Shown here piece after piece: positions 10,958-23,800 of a stretch of DNA of 64,000 nucleotides. The DNA is from Fagopyrum homotropicum (lineage: Eukaryota > Streptophyta > Magnoliopsida > Caryophyllales > Polygonaceae). Position 1 is the stretch's first letter, and each line of letters starts with the position of its first letter. Made by a program: the position numbers and the translations under genes. The notes beneath the pieces are model-generated. The model did no database searches, was not told the origin of the DNA, and saw nothing but the letters and a program-made list of their open reading frames with translations. The DNA lies in NCBI GenBank assembly GCA_033239125.1, contig BSWB01000001.1, positions 60,493,416-60,557,415 on the forward strand. Direction: 5' to 3'.

Positions 10958-12465
10958 ATGTTTACGAGGAGTTCAAGAAAGAAAAAGAAGAGAAAGGGTG
11001 ATGGTTCCTCTTCTTCCCAAGCCCCTGCTAGTGAACCGCCATCACCTCCACGCCCTAGAATCCCAACCATTCACCCAAACTATCTCCAAGCTTTAGAAAA
11101 GATCGAGGAGAGACCGGTCATAGGACCAAGATACCTCTTGCTTGAGGAGTTGGAGCCACTTAATGTGGTGAATGATTTGACATGGCTCTTGGATAGAGCC
11201 AAACTGATTGTTTTCTCCGCTATTAGAGCGGATGCTTATGAAGAAATTACGAGGGAGTTTGTTATCTCCTTCGAGCATAGCCACCTCGATAGGATGGTAT
11301 CCTTTAGATTGATGGAGACGGACTATGAGTTCTCCATCCAGAAGTTTTGACCCTTCTTTGGGTTCCATGAGACCTTTAACGGTCGCTTCCCTAGCGGTGT
11401 ATACTCTAAGGACTTTTGGGAGGACATTGCTATGATTTACGCTAGCGAGGACCGCTAGCAGCCAGCTGACACCAAGGATAAGCTCATCTACCACTTAGCC
11501 TTGAAGATATCTCATAAGGTCCTTTCCGAGTGCCTATTCCCTAGGACCGAGACCCCCCAAATGATTAAAACCTATGAGCTATTCCTTCTCTATGCTATGC
11601 TACACGGTAGACCCGCCGATTGTGCCACCCTCTTAGCCTCCACCATTAGTAAGCTTAAGAACAAGAGGGCCGGGAACATTGGGTATGGTGGGATAGTTAC
11701 CCACATAGCTACGCTGCTCGGGATTGATTGCTCCGCTTGTACTAGGATAGCGGCGAGACCTTTGGGTCTCAAGAGCCTCATGACTAGGGGTTTGATCTTT
11801 CCTAGACACCGAGGTCCACCTACTGCTGCTATGCCATGGGAGGATAGAGGAGGTAGAGGGATTCCATGGCTTCCCGAGTATTCCATTATGGCTGGACGCC
11901 ATAATTGGAAGGAGACTTTCGCTGCTATGCATGCGAATAGGTTAGCAGCACCTCCCTACATCCCCGATGAGATTCCAGCTGCTGATGTTAATGAGGATAT
12001 AGGAGGAGGTGATGAGCATGATTTTGGTACCTTTCCGGATCAGCCGGACATCTTCCCGGACCCACCTAGACAGAGTCCCGTCCTTCTAGACCTTCCGGTG
12101 CTTCTTCCTCTCGTCGAGCTAGTGTGAGCGAGAGACCGACATGGATGGATACTCCTCCTACTTGGTATGGAGCACAGCCGGAGTGGATGGGAGCTCCGCC
12201 ACCATGGTATGCACAACCACCAGCAGCACCGGCCCCACAGGATGCACCTGCATGGTACGGCGAGGCACCAGCATGGTATGAGCAGTTACCGAAGTGGGCT
12301 ACCGACCTTTCCAAGAGGGTCGGTAATTTGGAGATCCGCCCGGACGCTCGAGATGTACGGGCTGATGAGCATGACCGGATGATGAGGGACATCTACCGCC
12401 AACAGTTTGGACGGAACTTCGACTCCGGTTTCTACCCGTTCCTGCCACCACCTCCACCGCAGTGA
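10958..12465 (+). pseudogene. ATHILA env-like ORF of element A
   Basis: I chose the ATG at 10958 (MFTRSSRKKKKRKGDG). A basic, Ser/Pro-rich start leads into a globular region (PTIHPNYLQALEKIEERPVI; later LLYAMLHGRPADCATL and CTRIAARPLGLKSL) typical of the ATHILA ORF-1 family (Pfam PF03078, by memory). The C-terminus repeats Trp-Tyr-rich units (PPTWYGAQPEWMGAPPPWY) and ends FLPPPPPQ. In-frame stops are TGA at 11348-11350 and TAG at 11456-11458; a frameshift lies near 12070. No clear signal peptide or membrane segment is seen, so an envelope role is unsupported. C and D lack this ORF. Confidence 0.78.
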
Positions 12466-12552
12466 TGAGCTATGCTGATTGACAGTTTCAGCTGCCCCAC
12501 CGCCGTCTAGTGAGTTCATTTTTCTTTTCTTTCTTTTCCTTATTTCCTTTTG

Positions 12553-12591
12553 AACATTGGAGACAATGTTTGTCTCAAGTATGGGGTGGGG
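12553..12591 (+). other. GNRA hairpin plus internal PPT-like tract, element A
   Basis: AACATTG-GAGA-CAATGTT (12553-12570), a perfect 7-bp stem with a GNRA loop, is followed six bases later by AAGTATGGGGTGGGG (12577-12591). D and C have the same module at the matching place with a GGGA loop and an 8-bp stem. Confidence 0.75.
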
Positions 12592-13214
12592 TGTGACTAT
12601 CGTTTGTAATAACTCTACTCACTTTGCTTGCCTTGATCGATGACACTTTGCATGTTTCATTTCATAGTCACACATTTCATTATTGCATTGCATGAAAAAG
12701 TTTTTGAAAAACCCATAAAAATGTGAAAAATTTTGAAAAATTCTATAAAGGTTTTGTGCTTCTAAGAGTTGAGATGATTTCTATGATAGTTACTACTTGC
12801 GGATTGAGCTTTTTATGACAATTGTATGCCTAAACGAATAATGAATTGAAAAGGAATTGAATGTGTTGATTATCCTTTCTTGCAAGTTTTATAATGTGAA
12901 GAGTTTTATCTAAATCATATTGAGAAATCGAGGTTGAAATCACATGATGAGTTCTTATACTTCATTATGAAATGATTAAGGCAATTCGATCTTTCTTTCT
13001 CCTTTCTTTGTTCATTTAGCCCCTCAATGAAATAATTGCCCCCCTTACCTATCCGGGAAGTTGGAGGAGTTGTGTTTTTGCATGTTTGATATGGGAGGGC
13101 CATGAAAGAAAAATTTTGCATTCAAAGAATAGAATTAATAGGTTTGGGGAAGTCAATCATGACGATGAGTAACTCGGCACCATTCACATAGCCAGGTGTT
13201 TGTGTCTTGCCAAA

Positions 13215-13219
13215 GTCGG
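13215..13219. other. Target-site duplication of B, left (GTCGG)
   Basis: GTCGG directly precedes TGTAACGACC and recurs at 61757-61761 directly after GGGTGTTACA. The two copies are identical, and they join A's 3' UTR correctly when B is removed. Confidence 0.85.
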
Positions 13220-14508
13220 TGTAACGACCGGATTTTTCATTACGCTTTGATCGGGTTACGGGAGTTTAGAAAACGAAATTAAAATTTAGTGATATTAGGA
13301 TATACAAGTTAATTTTGGAAGTCGTTTAATTAAGTGCCTTATTCTATGTTTCGGGACGAAACTTATTTTAAGGGGGTACTGATGTAATATCTGGAATTTT
13401 TATTCCGTTTAATTCCCAATCAATTCGGACTTCGAGCCGTTGACGGTTTCCCATTCTATCTAGTATTTCTTCTTCACAAATTTTATCATTTTATGTAGAA
13501 TTTAATTCACATAAAATGATAGAATTATATCAAACCCTAATTCTTATAATTATTTATCATTTTATCTAGAATTTAATTCATATAAAATGATAGAATTATA
13601 TCAAACCCTAATTCTTATAATTAAGTCGTAACGACGACTTTAGATGAGATCATGACAAGCTGTGACGAGACCATGACAAGGCTGAGACGAGGCCATGACG
13701 AAGCCCGACAACCCTGTGACAAGGCCCAGACAACCAGTTGACAACCCTTTTTCCTCTTGTTTCCAGCCAGCCATTTCTAGAGTCACACAAACAGCCCAAC
13801 AGTGGTGTGTTTCAGTCCAGCCCAGCAGTGGTGTGTTTCCGAACAACCCAACTTTGCCTTGCCTTTCATAACCTTAACCCTAGAAGACAGCAGCCCTGGA
13901 TTCCCTATCTCGTAGCTGGATCTCCGCCTTCCCATGAGGATAGCCGGCCCAAGACGAGCTGCTACTCCCTCTCCCTTAGTGAGCAGCCCGTAACGCCTGT
14001 ACGTTTCGCTCCCCAACCGTCGGTAATCAAGCCTCGACAGATGCTCTCCCTCTTCACTCCATCATGAACGCCACTTTCCTTCCTTCTATTACCTTGATTC
14101 ACGCCAGCCAGGGAGGATCTATTACCTTGCGTCTATCCTTGTTCTGTCAAACCAACACACAACGGCGCTATCAGCCAGGGAGGATCTGCTTCCTTGCCTC
14201 TTCGTTGGTTTCCCTCCTGCACACAATGATCACCCTCGTAGAAGCACTCAACCCTCTAGACAATCATTCCAGTAGACCAGCCATCTCACTTCCCTGCAGT
14301 GTCGACAATACCATGCAACTCGTAGATCTGGACGTAGAGAGCTATCGGATCTAGTGGCCTTACAGTCCGCCTTGTGTCTTCTTCTCTCTCTCTCTCTCGA
14401 GTTTTGGAATCGGGTAAGAGTCATACCCCTTCCTTCCTTGCACTGCCTTCCACACTTTTCATGCCTAATGGGTTCCCTTTATGTCTTCAAATCATACTCA
14501 GATCAGCC
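13220..14508 (+). repeat. B LTR1 (5' part; cut by element C)
   Basis: Matches the first 1.3 kb of LTR3 to LTR5 and stops at GATCAGCC, where C begins. It differs from LTR3-5 more than they differ from each other (for example around 14262-14275). No gene; short ORFs are shared by all LTR copies and look meaningless. Confidence 0.85.
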
Positions 14509-16337
14509 TGTTACGCTCAGGATGTGTGTGTGAATCGCAATAAGCTTTAAATTTATACTCGTTATATTTATCCTAACTCCTAGCGAAACCCGCAGTGTAC
14601 GGGACGTTTGTAGTAGGGATAGTATTCCGAGGTCGAACACAAAGACTAAGATGAGATTGATTCAATTAATGATTAAGTCTAGTGAAGATCTTAGTTAAGA
14701 AAAGAGAGAAATAAAGAAATGAAAATCTCAATGTTTTTGGAAGGTTTTTAGGTGATCAATCAAGGATCACAAATCATGCGGAATAAACAATCAACAATGC
14801 TAACAAATCAACGCAAGCAAACAAGATAAACACAAGATATGGATCAAATAGAGGAAAGCGGATTCTAGGGGTTGGAAAGTCCGGTTATGGCATAGACTCA
14901 AGCTATTTAAACATTCCTTGGATTGACTATGATATGTTGGGAGTAAGCATTTCTAGATTGGGATCAATTACCGGGTAGGTCTCATGATCCACTAGTCCAT
15001 TCCTAAGGTCTCATCACCGGGTAAGTCTCTAAGAACCTAAGGGACGGAATTCTACACGAACCGGATTGTCGCCTAGAGATCTAACCTATCCTTACCGGGT
15101 AAGAGAAAGGGTTAGTTCTAAGCAACTATCCTAGCACACTTAATCCAATGCCGGCTTATGAGGCTCGCCACTACCTAGGGTTTGTCATCTTTGAGATCTA
15201 AGAGCAAGGATTACCGGATAAGTCTCTCCTAACACTTAGTTACTAACACTAGGTCACCCTAGGATAGATTTAGCTCAACAAACACTTAGGATTTCAACAT
15301 TCTGACAATCTAAGATTAGATCCATCGAACCAGGGAAGATCACGGTTTGTTCTACCTTTTCACGGCCGTGGTTTGGCAAGAACTGGCCGTGATTCCTAAC
15401 AGAAACTACGTTCATGCACACAAGTCATCCGAAGGTAAATCTAAGTCCATCCTATCATAGCCCTAGCCATAACCATCCTTTCCTTACCCTAGAACCACAT
15501 CTATTTAGCCTAAAACATTCATAATAGAAATCGAAACAATCAAACATAAAATCATGGCATCCATTTGCAAGATAATGAAGAGAAAGAGATGAACAAGTGA
15601 TCTAAAACAAAACCAAGCTGAAAATGGAATTAGAGTGACTCACAACCCTTCTTAAAGAAGGTTCAAATGGTTCATACAACTCTAGAAATTGAATCCGAAG
15701 TTCTTCACTACAAAAACTCTCTAGGTCTATCAATTGTGTGTCTTCTCCTTCTCCAATCAAGCTCTTCTCCAATGGTAGCCTTCTTCTCCAATCTTCTTCC
15801 CCAAAGAATCTTCTTGTTGAGAGAATATTTGTTAGAGGATAGTGGAAAATGGAGAGCTGCTCCAAGATGATTCTCTCAGCCAATGCAGGACCACTTTTAT
15901 ACTACAACTTTGCAAGAGCTGGCCAAGAGATCGTGGTACAGCTGTCACGAAAACCGGGCAAAATCCACGGTTGAAACCACGGCCGTGGAGTGCCAGTAGA
16001 CCGTGATATTGTGCTTCAGCTTTGCCTTTGATCATTAAGCTTCGATTTGGTGCATGGCTTGTGTTTGCAAGGTTCCATGAGTCCTCTCTAGCCTTTAGCT
16101 TGCATCCTAATGAGTCCGAGGTCGTGTCATCTTGATGAACGATCCTCAAACGTATCGTTTTAGCTCCTAAATCTCCAAAAACACCTACAAAGCAATGCAC
16201 AAGTCCGTGTAGACGTCTATCTCGACAAAATACGTGAATTGAGTGCAAACGTCGTGAACTAGTGCTAAACCATGCATGAATGAGCGGGAAATCTACCTAA
16301 ATGATTACCTAAACCTAAGTCATAAATCGTGTTATCA
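14509..16337 (-). repeat. 3' LTR of element C
   Basis: On the minus strand it starts TGATAACACG (ending at 16337) and ends GCGTAACA at 14509; 1829 bp, the same length as D's LTRs. It contains ACCGGGTAAGTCTC-type repeats (about 14969, 15015, 15093, 15211), an exact CCACGGCCGTGG at 15977-15988 and a related imperfect dyad centred at 15365/15366. No gene. Confidence 0.85.
15894..15901 (-). promoter_or_regulatory. TATA box in C LTR
   Basis: The minus strand reads TATAAAAG followed by TGGTCC, matching the TATA boxes in D's two LTRs. Confidence 0.6.
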
Positions 16338-18021
16338 AAAATACCCCATACTTAAGGTTTGCTCTTCCCCGAGCAAATTCTCAACTATAGACTACGAGAT
16401 AACATGATTTATGTATGCAGAAAAATGGTAAAATCTTTTTTGGTTTTGTGCTTCTACTATTGGATCACCTTCAAAGTCATGTTTCATGGCAAAGGATAAG
16501 AAATCATGCATCAAATAAATGAAGGCATGAAAAGACAATTGTACTTAGCTTGAAAACATGCATGAAATGTAAAAATGAAGAAGCCAAGAAGATCAAGAGC
16601 ATATCCAATCTAGATTACTAAGTCTTACAAACATGCAAATAGGTCATAAGGTCTTATGAATTAAAAGGCCAAGAAACGTTGTGATTAGGTGGGGATTCTT
16701 CTAGGTTATGTGATGCTAATCCGGGAATGGAACTAACTCCACAATCTTGTCCTCGATCAACTTCCCTCAAGTGTATATTTTTCTCTATCTCTTTTCTTTC
16801 TTTTCTTTTCTTTTTCTTTGACTTATTTTTGAGACAATGGCATTGGTGTACAAAAGCCGAAACCTTGGTGATTAGCCATCCTCGGGCTTTTTCTTATTTT
16901 TCGAGGTGCATCCACACCGGGCACACATACCAAAGCTCGTTAGGACTATTGGTTTATTTGACTTTGGCAAGGCACCAACACCCGATTATGTGAAGTGTAC
17001 CGAGTTACTTGTCAATTAAGCCAACGTCCCCAAGCCTATATTTTTGGCTACACTTTCACAACAAATTCAGCATTTTATGCATGATATTCTTTCATCAACA
17101 TCTTCACCCCATACTTGCTTTTTATGCACATCAACACACTATCATGCTCCTATTCCCGGATGGGTCAAAAGAGGTCAATTTATATCCATTGAGGTGCTCA
17201 AACAATCATGATCAAGATGAGAAGTAGATAAAGATGAATTGCCTCATTCATTCCTAGATGGTATGCAAGAACTAGCATGTAATTTTGACCTTCAATACTC
17301 AATCCATTCTAGGCAAACATCATGATCACAAATCATCCATGGAATTCAAAAGAAGTACTTCAAGTCCACATATGCATTCATCAATTCAACACATAACGCC
17401 ATCCATAGCCAATCCACAAGACAAGATTCATCATTAGGGTCATATCCAAGCCTATAAAGCACAAAATTTTTTTTTAAATTTTCTGGATTTTTATGGGATT
17501 TTCGAGATGAATATGTACAATGCAAGACATGTGAAAATGTTAAACTATCTAGATGCTCATCATGCAAAGGATTATGCAAACCCCACCCCATACTTAGAAA
17601 CACATTGTCCCCAATGTGTAAATGAAGTAAAGAAGAGTAAAAGAAGGTTCTCACAATGTAAAAGTGGTTTGCTATGGTATTTGGGATGCTCAAGTGAATT
17701 GATGTTTGATGATCCTATCAACCATGGTAGAGAGCTCTAAGCATTCATCAAAGCGTCGGGACCCGCGCTAGGCACCGCTAGCCGTCCAAGTTCCGCGTCC
17801 GCTCCACCCACAATCGATGAGGGGTTCATCATTATCATTCCTATATCAACAAGGCTTCCAATGCCACTAATGTTCTAGCACACACACGAAGCACACGAAA
17901 CACACACAAAGATAGAAAAATCTAAAACAAAAACAAAACGAGAAAGGGAAAATGTTACCAATGGGTTGCCTCCCACCAAGCGCTCTTTTAAGGTCATTAG
18001 CTTGACCAAACTCGGGGGCAT
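16338..18021 (-). other. C 3' UTR, without ATHILA ORF
   Basis: No gene is visible. On the minus strand from the pol stop: hairpin with loop AGGCAA (17960-17977), hairpin ACACATTG-GGGA-CAATGTGT (17600-17619) plus PPT-like tract (17581-17595), then about 1.2 kb to a second hairpin (16358-16377) and the PPT beside the LTR. It matches D's 3' UTR along its length. Confidence 0.75.
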
Positions 18022-21000
18022 CTACTCAAGGTAAAGTGGGGCAATCATATCCACCGGAGTTCCCGGGGTATACCTCTTCAACCGGTGCCCATTCACCTTA
18101 AAGTTTTCACAATGATCCCCTCCAATCTCAATAGCTCCATGGGGAAAGATCTTCTTCACCACATATGGCCCGGTCCATCTTGATTTGAGCTTTCCGGGAA
18201 AAAGCCGCAGCCTTGAGTTGAAGAGAAGGACAAGGTCACCTTCACTCAACTGCTTTGGGATGATCCTCTTGTCATGCCACCGCTTGGTCCTCTCCTTGTA
18301 GATCCGGGCATTCTCGTATGCATCCAACCGGATCTCCTCAAGTGCGTTCATATCAAGCAACCTCTTCTCTCCGGCCTCCTTGAGGTCAAAATTTAGCCAC
18401 TTGATGGCCCAATGCGCTCTATGCTCTATTTCTACCGGAAGGTGGCAAGATTTGCCATAGACCAACTTGTAGGGAGTGGTGCCGATTGATGTCTTGAAAG
18501 CGGTTCTATATGCCCATAATGCGTCATTGAGCTTCATAGCCCAATCCTTTCCAGTTCTAGATACCGTCTTCTCGAGAATGGCCTTTATCTCCCGGTTGGA
18601 GATCTCCACTTGGCCACTAGTTTGGGGATGGTAAGGTGTTGCCACCTTATGAGTCACCCCATACTTAGCCAAAAGTGCCCCAAAGTTCCTATTGGTGAAG
18701 TGTTTCCCTCCATCACTTATGATCACCCTTGGTGTTCCAAACCTAGGAAAGATCACTCGGTTGAAGAAGCGCACCACAACCTTGGCGTCATTTGTAGGAG
18801 AAGCGATTGCCTCTACCCATCTTGAAACATAGTCAACCGCCAATAAGATGTAGAGGTTGCCACATGAAGAAGGGAATGGTCCCATGAAGTCCACACCCCA
18901 CACATCAAATATTTCCACTTCTTGTATGTTGTTCAAGGGCATCTCATTCCTCCTTGAGATGTTGCCCGTCCTTTGGCAAGCATCACAAGCTACCACAAAG
19001 CTTTGCACATCCTTGAACAAACTTGGCCAAAAGAAGCCCGATTGCAACACTTTAGCACATGTCTTGTGGGAGCTAGCATGCCCTCCACATGGCAAGGAAT
19101 GACAATGGCGGATCACACTCTCCACCTCTTCCTCTGGTATGCATCTTCTAAACATTCCATCCGGCCCTCTCTTGAACAAAAGTGGCTCACTCCAATAGTA
19201 ATGCCTCACATCTTTGAAGAACTTCTTCCTTTGGGCATATGTCAAACCGGGAGGCTCTTCCTCACACACTAAGTAGTTCACAATGTCGGCAAACCATGGC
19301 TCGCTTCCTCTAGACACTTGGAACAAGCATTCCTCCACCATTTGCAATTTCTCATCCCGGAATGAGTCATCAATCGGGATGTCATCTCTTTCAAGCTCCA
19401 ATGGTGGGAGTCTACTAAGGTGATCCGCCACTGAGTTCTCGGATCCCTTCTTGTCCCGGATTTCCAAATCGAACTCTTGAAGAAGAAGAATCCACCGAAT
19501 CAACCTAGGTTTGGCATCCTTCTTTGTAAGGAGGTAACGGATCGCAGCATGATCCGTATAAACAATGACCTTCGCTCCAACAAGATACGAGCGGAACTTC
19601 TCAAATGCATACACAACCGCTAGCAACTCTTTCTCGGTGGTAGCATAATTGAGTTGGGCATCATCTAGCGTCTTGCTAGCATAATAAATAGCATGAGTGC
19701 GCCCATCTTTCCTTTGCCCCAAAACAGCCCCAACGGCTACATCGCTTCCATCACACATGATCTCAAATGGTAAACTCCAATCCGGAGGTTGCATGATAGG
19801 TGCGGAGATCAAGGCGTTCTTCAACCTACAAAAAGCCTCAAGACAATCTTTGGAAAAGACAAAATCAACATCCTTCATTAGTAGGTTAGTAAGAGGCTTA
19901 GAAATTTTAGAGAAGTCTTGAATAAACCTCCGGTAAAAACCGGCATGCCCTAAGAAACTCCTTACCCCCTTCACCGAGGTAGGTGGTGGCAACTTCTCTA
20001 TCGTTTCAATCTTGGCTCTATCAACCTCAATGCCACGGTTAGACACCAAGTGTCCTAACAAAATACCTTCACTTACCATGAAGTGGCATTTTTCCCAATT
20101 TAAGACAAGATTTGTCTCCTCACATCTATGCAATACTAATGACAAGTTAGCCAAGTAATTATCAAAGGAAGAACCATAAACAGAGAAATCATCCATAAAC
20201 ACTTCCATGATATTTTCAATGTATTCCGAAAAGATAGCCATCATACACCTTTGGAAGGTGGCGGGTGCATTACACAACCCAAATGGCATTCTCCTATATG
20301 CAAAAGTACCCCATGGACATGTAAAGGTTGTTTTCTCTTGGTCATCGGGGTGGATAGGGATTTGGAAGAATCCACTATAGCCATCTAGATAGCAAAAATG
20401 AGAATGTTGAGCTAACCTCTCTAGCATTTGGTCAATGAAGGGGAGAGGGAAGTGATCTTTCCTAGAGGCCATGTTAAGCTTCCAATAATCAATGCACATC
20501 CTCCACCCCGTAATCGTCCTAGTCGGGATTAGTTCGTTGTTCTCATTAGTCACTACGGTCATCCCACCCTTCTTAGGAACTACATGAACGGGACTAACCC
20601 ACTTACTATCCGAGATAGGGTAGATTATCCCCGCATCTAGCAACTTAATGATTTCCTTCTTGACTACCTCTTTCATTATAGGATTCAATCTTCTTTGATG
20701 TTCAATAGAGGGTTTGTGGTTATCTTCCATCATTATCTTATGCATGCATAAAGAAGGCTTAATGCCAACCAAATCATCAATAGTATAGCCAATGGCTTTC
20801 CTATGCAATCTTAGTTGATGCAACAACTTAGCAAGTTCATCATCACTCAAGCATGCATTCACAATCACCGGATATGTAGAATCAACACCAAGGAAAGCAT
20901 ACTTTAAATGAGAGGGGAGGGGTTTGAGTTCAAGTTTAGGAGGACCTTTATCGATTGGAGACGATCCAAATAATGTTGGATGAGATGAATCCAAAGCAAA

Positions 21001-21291
21001 TGAAGACCCTTCAAGGTTCCTTGAAGCTTGATCATCAATGAGGTCTGATTCAGGGTAAACCACGGTCGGAATCACGGTTGGACCAACTTCCACGGCCGTG
21101 GACCTTGCCTGGCTCACTTGTTGAGGCTTTACAGAGAGTTTGACGGCCGTAGAACCACTTCCACGCCCGTGGAACGTCCAGTTGTTCAGCTCCTCTTCGT
21201 GGCCTTCATCTTGAGCCCTTGCCTCCTCTTCTAATGCTTCTAAGGCTTTGATCTCTTCATTGCAAGCCTCCTCAACACCTTCCTCCATCAT
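18022..21291 (-). pseudogene. RT-RNase H-integrase of element C, long open frame with intact catalytic residues
   Basis: A single open frame of about 1089 residues covers the protease-RT linker, RT (FMDDFSVYG near residue 363), RNase H (CDGSD where A and D have CDASD), the HHCC zinc region (HCHSLPCGGHASS, CDACQRTGN) and the integrase core. VDY is followed by Asp (18712-18714) and, 35 residues later, Glu (18604-18606), so the catalytic triad is complete. The frame is cut off from gag-protease by what looks like a one-base loss near 21313. With no 5' LTR or PBS the element cannot replicate by itself. It is the best-preserved pol in the window. Confidence 0.87.
21050..21185 (-). repeat. Palindrome modules in C's protease-RT linker
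   Basis: An exact CCACGGCCGTGG lies at 21090-21101, with partial units near 21143 (ACGGCCGTAGA) and 21161 (CCACGCCCGTGG) and AATCACGGTT on one side. The position in pol matches A and D. Confidence 0.75.
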
Positions 21292-21293
21292 AC

Positions 21294-22801
21294 TTAAGGT
21301 AAGAACATCTCCAAGGGGTCCTTGATCAAGATCGAGCTCACAACTTCTCTAGACTCTTCTTGCTCGACTATGTTGAAGACATCCTCATCAAGGGTTGGCC
21401 CTTTCATCATTGTGGACAATTTGAACTTGATGTTCTCCTCTCCAATGTTGAAGGAGAGAGTCCCATTCTTGTAATCCACTAGGCATCCGGAAGTGGCTAG
21501 GAAAGGTCTTCCTAAGATGATGGGAATTGGATAATCCGCCGGAATATCCAAGACAATGAAATCAATTGGCACATAGAATCCTCCTAGTTGCACCGGGATG
21601 TCTTCTAAGATCCCAACTGGATGAGTGATAGAACGGTCCGCCATGTATAGGGTCATCTTGATCGGTTTCGGCTCTCCTAGCCCAACCTTGTTGCAAAGTG
21701 CAAGCGGTATGATGCTTACACTTGCCCCAAGATCACAAAGGGCCTCATACTTCACATCTCCCACTCCAATTGGGACACAAAAGGAACCCGGATCCCATAG
21801 CTTGGGAGGCATCTCCTCCTTCATTGTTTGGATCAATTCCGAGGATCTCTTGGTCATTCTTATCTCCCCATACTCTTCCAAATTCCTTTTGTTGGAGAGT
21901 ATCTCTTTCAAGAACTTGCCATATGCTGGCATCCCTAAAATAGCATCCATGAACGGAATGTTAATATGCAACTTAGACATTAGTTCAAGGAATTTACCAA
22001 AGTGATTGTCCAAACGAGCTCTTGCTCGTGATTGCGGGAACGGTAGTGGTGGCTTGTATGGAGGCGGTGCCACATATGTTGGCTCAACATCCTTGCTCTT
22101 GCCTCCATCTCTTTGCAAAGTCTCTTCCTCTATCACCACTTGTTTCCCTTTAGCATTCTCCTTGGGCAAAGGATCCTTCATGCTCAACCCACTCCGTGTT
22201 GTGATGGCCAACACTTGGCCTCTTGGGTTGTCTTCGGTTCTTCCGGGAAGCTTTCCCGGATCTCTATGGGCTTCACCCGCCTTTTGGAACACTTGTGCTT
22301 CCAATACCTTTTGAGCCTTAGAAATCGAAGTCACGGTGCTCTCTAGACCACTCAACCTTCCAAGCAATTGCTCAAACATCATTTCGGTTCTATCCTTTGG
22401 AGGTTGAGTGAATCCGGGTGGAGGTTCTTGTGAAGCTTTTGGTGGTGGAGTTGAGCTTGAGGAAGCGGGAGGGTTCAAGGCTCCATCCGGGTTGGAGTAA
22501 GAAAATCCGGGATGGTTGTGGTTGGGCCGGTAATTGTTGAATTGCCGGTTGTTGTTGAAGTTCCTTGGGCCTTGATAATTGTTGTAATTGCCCCTTCCCA
22601 TGTAATACACATCCTCCTCCTTGGAAGACAAATTAGCTTGTGTAAGCACTTGAGGAGTTGCTTGATTCTTCAAAATTGTAGCACACAACTCCCTCAAGGA
22701 CTTCAATTCATTGTTGATGGCGTCAAGCTTGAAATTGCTCATGGTGACTTCACTCACCGCATATGCTCCCGCCTTTCTTCCTTCACTCTTCCTATGGGAG
22801 T
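21294..22801 (-). pseudogene. gag C-terminal part and protease of element C
   Basis: About 487 residues are open from 22757. An Asn/Arg-rich gag tail (NYRPNHNHPGFSYSNP) has no CCHC knuckle. ITTRSGLSMKDPLP follows, then a conserved block (FGKFLELMSKLHINIPFMDA), and protease with DLGASVSIIPLALCNKVG and ILGRPFLATSGCLVD. The frame really began further upstream: the match to D's gag continues to the D insertion at 22801 and resumes beyond D at 34034. It ends early in a frameshift just before pol. Confidence 0.83.
22797..22801. other. Target-site duplication of D, left (GGAGT)
   Basis: GGAGT precedes TGATAACACG. The right copy at 34029-34033 reads CGAGT, one mismatch. Removing D with one copy restores the C gag reading region. 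Confidence 0.7.
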
Positions 22802-23238
22802 TGATAACACGATTTATGACTTAGTTTTAGGTAATCATTTAGATAGATTTCTCACTCATTCATGCATGGTTTAGCACTAGTTCACGACGTTTTGCACCCA
22901 ATTCATGTATTTTGTCGAGATAGACGTCTACACGGACGTGTGCGTGTTTTATAGGTATTTTTGGAGATTTAGGAGCTAAAACGATGCGTTTGAGAATCGT
23001 TCATCAAGATGACACACCCTCGGACTCATTAGGATGCAAACTAGAACCTAAGGAGGACTCATGGAACCTTGCCAACACAAGCCATGCACCAAATCACGTC
23101 TTAATGATCCAAGGCGAAGTTTCTGGAGCAAATCACGGTTCACTGGCACAAACCAGGCCGTGATTCTACCCGTGGATTTTGCCAGATTCTTGTGACAGCT
23201 GTGCCACGACTCTCATGGCCAGCTCATGCAAAATTTGT

Positions 23239-23246
23239 TATAAAAG
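23239..23246 (+). promoter_or_regulatory. TATA box in D 5' LTR
   Basis: TATAAAAG in a well-conserved context (TTTGTTATAAAAGTGGTCC) shared by D's 3' LTR and, in variant form, by C. It is the likely start signal for element transcription. Confidence 0.6.
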
Positions 23247-23742
23247 TGGTCCTTCATTGGTTGAGAAGAGCATCTTGGAGCAGCTCTCCATTATCCAAAT
23301 CCTCCAATCAAAAATACTCTCAACAAGAAGTCTTTCTAGGAAGGAAAGTGCCAAAGAGGAAGAAGAAGAGCTCCATTGAAGAGGAGAAGAAGAACACACA
23401 CCATTACCACACCTTGATAGATTTTGTAGTGAAGAAATTCAGATTCTATTTCTAGAGTTGTATGAACCATTTGAACCTTCTTTAAGAAGGATTGTGAGTT
23501 ACTCTAATTCCATTTTCAGCTTGGTTTTGTTTTAGTTCACTTGTTCATCTCTTTTCCTTCATCATCTTGCAAATGGATGTCATGATTTTATGTTTGTTTA
23601 TTTCGATTTCTATTATGAACGTTGTAGGCTAAATAGATGTGGTTCTAGGGTAAGGAAAGGATGGTTATGGCTAGGGCTATGATAGGACGGACTTAGATTT
23701 ATCTTTGGATGACTTGTGTGCATAAACGTAGCCTCTGTTAGG

Positions 23743-23800
23743 AATCACGGTTGGTTCTTGTCAAACCACGGCCGTGGTTTAGGAAGAACAAACCGTGATT
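23743..23800. repeat. 58-bp imperfect dyad around CCACGGCCGTGG (D 5' LTR)
   Basis: The arms 23743-23771 and 23772-23800 are inverted copies pairing at 25 of 29 positions. The outer ends are AATCACGGTT and AACCGTGATT. RNA from either strand could fold into a long hairpin. Confidence 0.8.

Larger units (their letters stand above)
12466..13219 (+). other. A 3' UTR, first part (to insertion of B)
   Basis: No gene. It holds an internal hairpin and PPT-like tract (12553-12591), then AT-rich sequence. The end, with GTTTGTGTCTTGCCAAAGTC, resembles D near 31567 (GTTGGTGCCTTGCCAAAGTC). It is interrupted at 13219 by B and resumes at 61757. Confidence 0.75.

Noticed and set aside
10958..12465. A true viral envelope protein
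   Set aside because: No signal peptide, membrane segment or cleavage site is visible; I keep the neutral family name ATHILA.
14380..14400. CT microsatellite as a regulatory element
   Set aside because: A short TCTC run with copy-number differences between LTRs; nothing links it to a function.
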